Source: an uncultured Eubacteriales bacterium (GTDB lineage Bacteria > Bacillota > Clostridia > Oscillospirales > Oscillospiraceae). From it: a DNA stretch of 24,050 bases. The notes beneath the pieces were generated by a model, which was given only the letters and a program-made list of their open reading frames with translations, searched no databases and was not told where the DNA came from. A program made the translations under genes and the position numbers. Shown piece after piece: positions 18,549 through 24,050 of the stretch (positions are counted from its first letter, which is position 1; the number at the start of each line of letters is the position of its first letter). Where the stretch lies: contig USIH01000012.1 in assembly GCA_900554705.1 (NCBI GenBank), positions 1-24,050 of the forward strand. The letters are read 5' to 3'.

Positions 18549-19019
18549 TTAGCCAGCAGCCGCAGAGAAACTGAAAGACTGAGTGGTTCCGGTCTGATTT
18601 ACCGTGGTCAGTTTTCCGGTTGCTGCAATGTGCGTAATGCCAGTTGCGGTATCTCTTCCTCTGTATGTGACATATCCAGAGTTTGAAGAACCTGCTTTAG
18701 CACCAACTGTTTTAGCACCGCCGGAATAAGTCTCTTGGCCGGTTCCCTGCGTAGAGAATACAACTTTAACAGAATAATGATAGCGAATACAATTAGCTTC
18801 GGTGTTAAATACAGAGTAGCCACCAGTAGTGACATTTCCGGCTAGGTATAGGGTTGCAACGTAGCTTTTTCCATTGATTGTGATATTCTGCGTATCATAC
18901 CCGAGGCCAGCACGGGTGACACTGCTCGTCTCCTCATAGGCGAGCACGGGGATGAGGAGCGATGCAAGGATCATCAGGGACAACAGGATGACGATAAATT
19001 TTTTCATTAACCTTTTCAT
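18549..19019 (-). CDS. Small Sec-secreted protein, unknown function
   Basis: The 156-residue product has a clear signal peptide (K-R-L-M-K-K, then a long Ile/Leu core, cleavage probably after PVLA near residue 27). The mature part of about 130 residues is rich in Gly, Thr and Ser with alternating strand-like segments (ITINGKSYVATLYLAG, YHYSVKVVFSTQG, TQSFSFSAAAG), which points to a beta-sandwich. It has one cysteine, no anchor and no lipobox. I chose ATG 19019 because GGAGG (19031-19027) lies 7 bases upstream. It is the first and probably the most expressed gene of the operon, with a consensus promoter and a hairpin after it. I do not recognise the family. The context (secreted protein, lipoproteins, ABC transporter) recalls secreted bacteriocin-plus-immunity loci such as those of lactococcin 972, but I see no sequence match to that family. 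Confidence 0.8.
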   Translation of the reverse strand: MKRLMKKFIVILLSLMILASLLIPVLAYEETSSVTRAGLGYDTQNITINGKSYVATLYLAGNVTTGGYSVFNTEANCIRYHYSVKVVFSTQGTGQETYSGGAKTVGAKAGSSNSGYVTYRGRDTATGITHIAATGKLTTVNQTGTTQSFSFSAAAG

Positions 19020-19253
19020 AAATTAACCTCCTTTTAATTACAAGTATTTCATGTACAAGCGTTGAAAGGGGAAAACGAAAGGTACTGTGCGTCTGCGGTG
19101 GCTGGGTATACGCGGGTCTTTACCGGATCATTGGAATCACCCCCTAAGATATGGACCCGATGGAAATGTGGATCGCTTGGGAAGTAACAACCGAAAATCT
19201 GAACAAGAACAAGACGCAAAAAATGTAGAATTTGGTCACACTGCTTAATTTCT
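19020..19253 (-). promoter_or_regulatory. Long 5' leader of the secreted-protein operon
   Basis: About 230 bases lie between the promoter and the first start codon. I recognise no known riboswitch. On the minus strand a strong Shine-Dalgarno-like AGGGGGTGATT is followed within a few bases by ATG, encoding only Met-Ile-Arg before a stop; it could be a leader minigene or chance. The true ribosome binding site, AAAAGGAGG, sits at the end of the leader. Confidence 0.45.
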
Positions 19254-19259
19254 GTTTTT

Positions 19260-19288
19260 AGTATACCTGCAAACCAATAGCGTGTCAA
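19260..19288 (-). promoter_or_regulatory. Consensus sigma-A-type promoter of the secreted-protein/lipoprotein/ABC operon
   Basis: On the minus strand a perfect -35 box TTGACA (19288-19283) and a -10 box TATACT (19265-19260) are separated by 17 bases. The expected start near 19253 leaves an untranslated leader of about 230 bases before the ATG at 19019. Confidence 0.88.
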
Positions 19289-19345
19289 GGGCATTTTTGG
19301 GATAATTTGAGGTATTTTCGCAAAAACTAATATGCGAGCCGGATT

Positions 19346-19396
19346 AAAAGAAAAATCCGACGCAACTTTAGCATCATAAAGCGCAGTCGGTTTTTT
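19346..19396. terminator. Terminator-like hairpin upstream of the secreted-protein operon
   Basis: The segments ccgac (19357-19361) and gtcgg (19386-19390) pair, with an inner cttta/taaag stem (19366-19370, 19377-19381). Six T follow on the + strand and a TTTTTCTTTT run follows on the minus strand. The stem is interrupted, so strength is uncertain. It would shield the operon promoter from read-through. Confidence 0.5.
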
Positions 19397-19485
19397 CTCC
19401 CGCTCCGGCATAGAAAACGAAAAATTATGACGCGCGCCATAAATTTTCCCACGTTTTTAAGGAAAACCGCCCGCCATCCCGCAAA

Positions 19486-19550
19486 TGAAACGGTATACAC
19501 AAAAAAGTTTCCCATATTGATGCGGCGCCTGAAACGGCACACACAAAAAA
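19486..19550. repeat. 21-base direct repeat pair
   Basis: Copies at 19486-19506 and 19530-19550 share TGAAACGG, then ACACAAAAAA, and differ at only two bases. They are 44 bases apart, start to start. The second copy abuts the palindrome cluster. Confidence 0.75.
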
Positions 19551-19760
19551 CCTCTCTCTGACGAGGGAGAGATTTTCGAGCGCTGCCCAGCGAGCAATAA
19601 GGTGTCGCAGCCGTTAGCGATGAAGGAGCTTTACGGATGGCATACCGCTTGCCGGTGCGTGGCAGCGGTCGAAATTTCGTGAGCGTTAGCGAACGGGAAA
19701 TTTTGAACCCCACATCCGCTTTGTGGGGTTCATCGAAGCCTTTCCCTTCCGGCTTCGATG
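19551..19760. repeat. Cluster of palindromes resembling a clostridial intergenic repeat element
   Basis: From left to right there is a CTCTCTC/GGGAGAG stem (about 19553-19571), an AAATTTC/GAAATTT pair (19672-19678, 19697-19703), a perfect 10-base hairpin (19705-19714 with 19722-19731) and another perfect 10-base hairpin (19731-19740 with 19751-19760) that starts on the last base of the previous one. The words CCTCTCTCTGACGAGGGAGAG and, further right, GGGAGCTGTCGGGCGATTGC resemble short palindromic repeats that I recall as frequent between genes in Oscillospiraceae. This assignment is from memory. No transposase is nearby. Confidence 0.5.
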
Positions 19761-19837
19761 GGGAGCTGTCGGGCGATTGCGAGACTGAGGGGTTGACCGC
19801 TGGCAGTTACGTATTCTGTGTATTAGCGCTGCGGAGA

Positions 19838-19888
19838 GAAAAAGCCCGCCGCGACGGGAGGGTCGCGGCGGGCCGGTTTTCTTTTTCC
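19838..19888. terminator. Strong bidirectional terminator, probably of the subtilase gene
   Basis: Perfect 12-base GC-only-rich arms at 19844-19855 and 19862-19873 enclose a 6-base loop. T-rich tails follow on the + strand (ttttcttttt) and on the minus strand (tttttctctcc). For the minus strand it lies about 190 bases after the subtilase stop; the bases between (19889-20059) show nothing recognisable. Confidence 0.85.
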
Positions 19889-20059
19889 TCAGGTCTTGAC
19901 GAACGCGTGGCCTGCTCAAGGGACGAAGCATCTTTTGACCGCGCCGAAACACCTTAAAGTCCGCGCACGGAAGGTTCGGAACAATCGCTTCATCCAAGCA
20001 CCCACATCGGATGCCGTCAATTCCTTTCGGGTTTTGCGGGGACGGAACCCCCTATTACG

Positions 20060-23000
20060 TCAGGGCTCCGCAGGGGTAGGAGCTGCTGCGTTCAGGGTCT
20101 CGCAGGAGTAGGAACCGCCGAGGTAGCGCATGACGATGCAGGCAAACTCCGCACGGGTCGCGTTGTCGGTCGGACGGAGGCTGCCGTTGTCGCCGGAGAA
20201 GATGCCCTTCTCAACTGCCCAAGCCATTGCGGTCTTGGCGTAGTCGCTGACGGAAGCAGCGTCCTTGAAGGAGCTGAGGTCGCCGGTGCTTTCGGGCTTG
20301 TTCTCATAGCGCCACAGGATCGTTGCGATCTGCTCACGGGTGACGTAATCGTTCGGCGCGAACTTGTCGGCAAGCACGCCGAGCACAATGCCGTTATCCT
20401 GCGCCCAAGCGATGGCATCGGTGTACCACTGGCCAGCCGGAACGTCGGTAAAGTTCGTCGTTGCGGTGACGGCGGGAGAACCTGCCATACGGTACAGGAC
20501 GGTGACGACCATGGCGCGGGTCATCTGGCCGTTCGGGTCAAACTGATCGGCGCTGACGCCCTTCATCATGCCGTTTGCCACGGTGTAGTCCACAGCCTCA
20601 TGATACCACTTCGCAGTGCAGTCCTTGAAGCTCTTAAAGTAGCAGGTCGGATATCCGGTCGCGGGGATGACCTCACCCTTCTTTACAAGCTGTTCGCAGA
20701 CTTTGCACCAGATATCGCCGGTGTAGCCATCCTCCGTGTAGGTCGGCTCCTTCGCATCTCTGACCTCGGTTTCAGTGTGTTCGCAGATGAGTTTATCGAT
20801 CTTGACGCCCTGCTGAATCATCTTGCCGCAGACGGTGCACCAGACATCGCCGGTGTAGCCATCCTCCGTGTAGGTCGGCTCTTTCGCGTCTCTGACCTCA
20901 GTGGAGGTGTGCTTGCACTCGGTCTTTGCGCCGGTGGTGTAGCCCTCAACCTCCAGCTCGGTCTCACTGTAGCGGTAGAGCCAGTTGAGGTAGTAGTCGG
21001 AGGCATAGATGCCAAGACCAAGGAAGGAGCCGATGGGGACAGTGTTATCGAAGATCTGGAACTTGCCCTCGTCGTCGTTGTAGGCAAGGATCCACTTCGC
21101 GTTGTCCGCGCTGCGGATGACAGCGCCGTTGACGCCTTCGCTGGAAACAACTTCCCAAGCGGCGGTCTCGTCTGCCTCATCGAGGAAAGCAAGCGCGCCG
21201 CCGGCAACCGCCATATACTTGCCGGTCTTGAAGTTCTTGATCGTATAGGTGTCCTTGCCGATCTTCTCGAAGGTGTAGCGGATGCCGCTCTCATCGGTGA
21301 AGAACTCAATGTAGGTCGTGCCGACCGTGCCGCCGAGATCGGCGACGACGCTCTTGGTAGCGCCCGTTTCATCCAGCGCAAGCGGATCACTGGTGTCATA
21401 ATCGCCGGAAACATAGTTCAGGCCGCAGATCGCCCAGTCGCCGGAGTAGTCGTTCGCGGTGTCATAATAGTAGTTGGGAACGTCGAGCTTCTTCTCCTTG
21501 CCGAAAGCGTAGAGAGAATAGAAGGTCATGTCACCCTCAACGACGATCTTTTCACCGGCGGAGTACATTGCGGTCACCGCTCCGAAGATCGTGTCATCGT
21601 TGGCAAAATCGACAGGCTTATCGACCCAGAGGAGGAACTGCGCATCCTCGTACTGCTCGGTGCAGTCCTCCAGCACGTAGGTATCGCCGGTCTTGACGGT
21701 GACGGTCTTCGTGTTGTTCGGGGTGATGTAGGTGATGGTAGCATCCTTGCCGATCTCGTAGAGTGCGGCAGTGGTGCTGACCTCATTGGTCGCGTAGTCC
21801 ATGGCGCAGACGTCGAGGCTCTTAATTCCCATCTCGACCAGCTTGGAAACGTCGAAGGTGGCGGTGAAGCCCTCGCCGGCCTTGTCGGAGGAGGTAGCGA
21901 CCGCGTCAATGGCCTCGTCGTCGTAGACAAGGTAAATGCCGGCCAGATAGCTTTCGTCGCTTGCCTTGACGGTGAGGGTCTTGGCGGCGGCGTCATAGAC
22001 GGTCTCTTCGATGACGGGGGCGGTGTAGTCCACCTCGACATAGAAGCTCCAGATCTCCTTCAGCTCGGTATCTCTGTAGGGCAGGGTCGCGTCGAAGACG
22101 ACCTTAGCGACCGTGCCGGAGGGAACGAACCTGCCTTTCGCATCCTTACCGGTCCAGTAGAAGACGCCGAAGGACTGCCATACACCCTTATCGGTGTCAT
22201 AAGCGCTCTTGGGCAGATACGGCGTGTCGTCGACGTAATACACCTCTCCGGTCTTGGCATCGAGGACGGTCATCTTCAGGCTCTTGCAGTTACGCAGCTG
22301 CGAGGGCGTGATGTACACACCGTTTGCATAGGCTCCGTCGGCATCGGTCTCCCCGGTGGAGAAGGCGTTGTGGACGCCGTAGTAGTCGGCATAGTCGAGC
22401 AGGTTGTCGCCGAGGTAGTAGCGCAGCTTCTGCGGCTCATCCTTACTGTTGAACACGGCGGTGTAGGCCATGTTCGGCTCGGTGTAGAAGGGATCCATCA
22501 CGTCGGCCGCGGTGAAACCCAGCTGCGCATAGGTCTTATCTTCCTTCGCGATCGTCGTGTTGACGAAGTTGTTGGCCTCGATGTAGTCCTTGAAGTCAAC
22601 CGATTCGAGCACGCTGCCCTTCGTCCAGTCGCCGTAGAAGGCAAGGAGGGTCGCATGGACGGTAGCGTAGCTGTTCAGCTCCAGATCGGAAAGCTCGCCT
22701 TTGTAATAGGTCTTCTCGCCGTCATCGTTCAGAACAGCGTCGTAGGTTTTGGTGTCAGTGTTGTAGGTAACGGCATAGGCGCCGGTCTCGTCCATAAGGT
22801 AAGCGTTGTCGCCGCTGTCGTAGTAGACAAGCTTGTCCTCGTCTGTGACCTCAACGTCGTCAAAGCTGACAAAGCCGTCGACGTAGTTGCCGTTGGGGAA
22901 CATCTTGTCGAAGTATGCCTTGACCTCGTCGCCGAGCTTGATGTCCACGGTGACGGTGACGCTTTCGCCCACGGGAACGGTGAAGAGACCGACCTCTTCG

Positions 23001-24050
23001 CCGGCGATGGTGCAGGTCAGGTCAAAGTCGTCGGTGTCGAGATAGTCCTCGGTCAGGGTGTTCAGATAGAGCGGAGCCTTGGAGGGGTCGTCCTTGTTGT
23101 AGTTGTAGATGTAGTCATACAGCAGGAAGGCATCGGCAACATAGTTGGCGTCGTATTTACTCTCGTTCAGGAAGGTGACGTCAAAGGTGTAGTGGCCGGT
23201 CTTCTCAACATCGTCGCCCAGCTCCTTGATCGGGTCGGTGATGAAAGCACTGGTCGCATAGGTCTTGATCGCGTTATAGGCGTTTGCAAGGCCTGCGCCC
23301 TGCTTGCGCACGCTGTAGGGGTAGCCGTCCGCATCGGTCAGGATGATGGCGGCAGCCTCCAGCAGCGCCTTGGCGCGCGCGACCTGCTCGGCCTTGGTCA
23401 GGCTCACCCAGGAGCCGTCGGCGTTCTTCGCGCCCATGAGGTCGAGATACTGGAGGACGGTGGTAACGGTACCGGCAAAGTTCGGGGTAGCCATGGAGGT
23501 GCCGGAATAGACACCGTAGGTGTCGTTGCCCTCGGGCAGGGAGGAGTAGACGCGTCCGCCGACGGAGGTGACGGTCGGGTCGATCGTCAGCATCGGGCTT
23601 GCGCCCCAGCTTGAGAAGTCGCTCATGAGGAAGGCGCTGTCGTTCTGGACATACTCCTTCTCCAGCGGCGTGGTAAGCTCCTGCGGATCGGCCGCCTCAA
23701 ACGCGCTCAGCGCAGCCTGCGGCACGCAGACGGCGGGGATCTCGAAGGTCTCGATGGACATATTGAGAATACCCGATTCGTTGTTGACAACGATGCAGCC
23801 GGCCGCGCCCGCCTTGGCGGCGTTCTCGACCTTCTCTTCGAAGCTCAGGCTGCCGCGCTGGATCACGGCGATCTTGCCGGTGACGTCGACGCCTTCCGCG
23901 GCGAAGTCCTGCGGAGCGCCGAGGCTGAGGTCGGAGGCCTTGTTTGTGCCGGTGGTGTCACGAACGATGACGAAGGGCGTGGTCTTGCCGCCGAAAACGG
24001 TGAGCCACTTCTGGTCGCCCTCGCAGGTGTCGGTGTAGGTGTAGTTCTTG
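20060..24050 (-). CDS. SLH-anchored subtilisin-like serine protease, C-terminal part (5'-partial)
   Basis: The frame is open to the right edge, so the start, signal peptide and the Asp/His part of the active site lie outside; 1329 residues are visible. Visible residues 1 to about 110 form a protease-associated (PA) domain (VTGKIAVIQRGSLSFEEKV, AAGCIVVNN). The catalytic serine is in SGTSMATPNFAG (Ser about residue 185, codon 23497-23495), the S8 family hallmark. A long Fn3/Ig-like region follows, then two 44-residue Cys/His repeats and three SLH domains (20459-20647, 20279-20458, 20114-20278) that should bind a pyruvylated secondary cell-wall polymer. The architecture resembles lactocepin/C5a-peptidase proteases but uses SLH anchoring instead of LPXTG. 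It probably degrades extracellular or host proteins for nutrition; the substrate is unknown. The stop is followed by a terminator at 19838-19888. Confidence 0.95.
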   Translation of the reverse strand, partial: KNYTYTDTCEGDQKWLTVFGGKTTPFVIVRDTTGTNKASDLSLGAPQDFAAEGVDVTGKIAVIQRGSLSFEEKVENAAKAGAAGCIVVNNESGILNMSIETFEIPAVCVPQAALSAFEAADPQELTTPLEKEYVQNDSAFLMSDFSSWGASPMLTIDPTVTSVGGRVYSSLPEGNDTYGVYSGTSMATPNFAGTVTTVLQYLDLMGAKNADGSWVSLTKAEQVARAKALLEAAAIILTDADGYPYSVRKQGAGLANAYNAIKTYATSAFITDPIKELGDDVEKTGHYTFDVTFLNESKYDANYVADAFLLYDYIYNYNKDDPSKAPLYLNTLTEDYLDTDDFDLTCTIAGEEVGLFTVPVGESVTVTVDIKLGDEVKAYFDKMFPNGNYVDGFVSFDDVEVTDEDKLVYYDSGDNAYLMDETGAYAVTYNTDTKTYDAVLNDDGEKTYYKGELSDLELNSYATVHATLLAFYGDWTKGSVLESVDFKDYIEANNFVNTTIAKEDKTYAQLGFTAADVMDPFYTEPNMAYTAVFNSKDEPQKLRYYLGDNLLDYADYYGVHNAFSTGETDADGAYANGVYITPSQLRNCKSLKMTVLDAKTGEVYYVDDTPYLPKSAYDTDKGVWQSFGVFYWTGKDAKGRFVPSGTVAKVVFDATLPYRDTELKEIWSFYVEVDYTAPVIEETVYDAAAKTLTVKASDESYLAGIYLVYDDEAIDAVATSSDKAGEGFTATFDVSKLVEMGIKSLDVCAMDYATNEVSTTAALYEIGKDATITYITPNNTKTVTVKTGDTYVLEDCTEQYEDAQFLLWVDKPVDFANDDTIFGAVTAMYSAGEKIVVEGDMTFYSLYAFGKEKKLDVPNYYYDTANDYSGDWAICGLNYVSGDYDTSDPLALDETGATKSVVADLGGTVGTTYIEFFTDESGIRYTFEKIGKDTYTIKNFKTGKYMAVAGGALAFLDEADETAAWEVVSSEGVNGAVIRSADNAKWILAYNDDEGKFQIFDNTVPIGSFLGLGIYASDYYLNWLYRYSETELEVEGYTTGAKTECKHTSTEVRDAKEPTYTEDGYTGDVWCTVCGKMIQQGVKIDKLICEHTETEVRDAKEPTYTEDGYTGDIWCKVCEQLVKKGEVIPATGYPTCYFKSFKDCTAKWYHEAVDYTVANGMMKGVSADQFDPNGQMTRAMVVTVLYRMAGSPAVTATTNFTDVPAGQWYTDAIAWAQDNGIVLGVLADKFAPNDYVTREQIATILWRYENKPESTGDLSSFKDAASVSDYAKTAMAWAVEKGIFSGDNGSLRPTDNATRAEFACIVMRYLGGSYSCETLNAAAPTPAEP
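20704..20902 (-). repeat. Tandem 132-base repeat encoding Cys/His zinc-ribbon-like units
   Basis: Near-identical segments at 20704-20770 and 20836-20902 lie 132 bases apart, encoding two 44-residue units that each contain C-x-H-T, TEVRDAKEPTYTEDGYTGD and W-C-x-V-C. They sit between the Ig-like region and the SLH domains of the subtilase and may be rigid metal- or disulfide-stabilised spacers. Confidence 0.85.

Larger units (their letters stand above)
19397..19843. other. Non-coding intergenic stretch with repeats, no convincing gene
   Basis: This stretch and its flanks make up about 1 kb without a supported gene between the secreted-protein operon and the subtilase gene. Short open frames exist on both strands but lack ribosome binding sites and protein-like composition. 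It holds a 21-base direct repeat (19486-19550) and a cluster of palindromes (19551-19760), listed separately. Its left part is AT-rich, and its right part repeats GCGTTAGCGA-like words. No rRNA or tRNA was found. Confidence 0.6.

Noticed and set aside
19020..19253. Possible riboswitch (c-di-GMP type) in the long leader, prompted by ACGCACAG
   Set aside because: The rest of the conserved core is not present, and no other known riboswitch pattern could be traced.
19049..19411. Minus-strand open frame across the leader and promoter of the secreted-protein operon
   Set aside because: It spans the consensus promoter and a terminator-like hairpin, and the product has no recognisable composition or start signal.
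20010..20032. Short match to the 16S rRNA universal-primer region (CCGTCAATTCCTTT)
   Set aside because: Only about 14 bases agree and the flanking bases do not follow 16S rRNA on either side, so it is taken as chance.
20600..23614. Plus-strand open frame of about 1000 codons opposite the subtilase
   Set aside because: The minus strand encodes recognisable PA, S8, Ig-like and SLH domains; the antisense product is a Val/Gly/Asp-rich mirror of that codon use.

Overview
This window looks like a chromosomal segment from a GC-rich member of the Clostridia, most likely Oscillospirales/Oscillospiraceae. That placement is an inference. It rests on a Firmicutes-type RpoC, strong AGGAGG-type ribosome binding sites, sigma-A-type promoters with 17-base spacers, Gram-positive lipoproteins, a subtilase anchored by SLH domains, and a PreT/PreA pair. 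I see no rRNA, tRNA, CRISPR array, integrase or transposase.

Layout, left to right. (1) Bases 1-3217 hold the 3'-truncated-at-left rpoC (its N-terminus lies outside the window), closed by a strong terminator. (2) Bases 3358-10234 hold a tight seven-gene operon on the + strand with its own promoter: a GT-C-like multipass membrane protein, GtrA, a GtrB/DPM1-like family 2 glycosyltransferase, a sugar-phosphate/choline-phosphate-type nucleotidyltransferase, a flippase-like protein fused to an APH/choline-kinase-like domain, a HAD phosphatase and an acyltransferase-3. Most junctions are ATGA or short overlaps. Together they look like a cassette that activates, lipid-links, flips and transfers a glycan or phospho-substituent to the cell surface, with O-acylation. 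(3) Bases 10332-12798 hold preT-preA, NAD(P)H-dependent dihydropyrimidine dehydrogenase, behind a near-consensus promoter and ahead of a terminator.

(4) Bases 19288 down to 12883 (minus strand) hold a second unusual operon. A consensus promoter with a leader of about 230 bases leads to a small Sec-secreted protein, then an intercistronic hairpin, two tandem paralogous lipoproteins with a C-x4-C-x-H-x4-C motif and propeller-like repeats, an ABC ATPase, and a permease whose two halves are homologous (a fused dimer). The end of this operon converges on preA through back-to-back terminators. I regard this unit and the surface-glycan cassette as the best candidates for under-described systems.

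(5) Bases 19020-20059 carry no convincing gene. They hold the operon promoter and leader, two bidirectional terminator-like hairpins, a 21-base direct repeat and a cluster of perfect palindromes resembling clostridial intergenic repeat elements. (6) Bases 24050 down to 20060 (minus strand) hold the C-terminal 1329 residues of a very large surface subtilase (PA domain, GTSMATP catalytic serine, Fn3-like region, two 44-residue Cys/His repeats, three SLH domains) that runs off the right edge.
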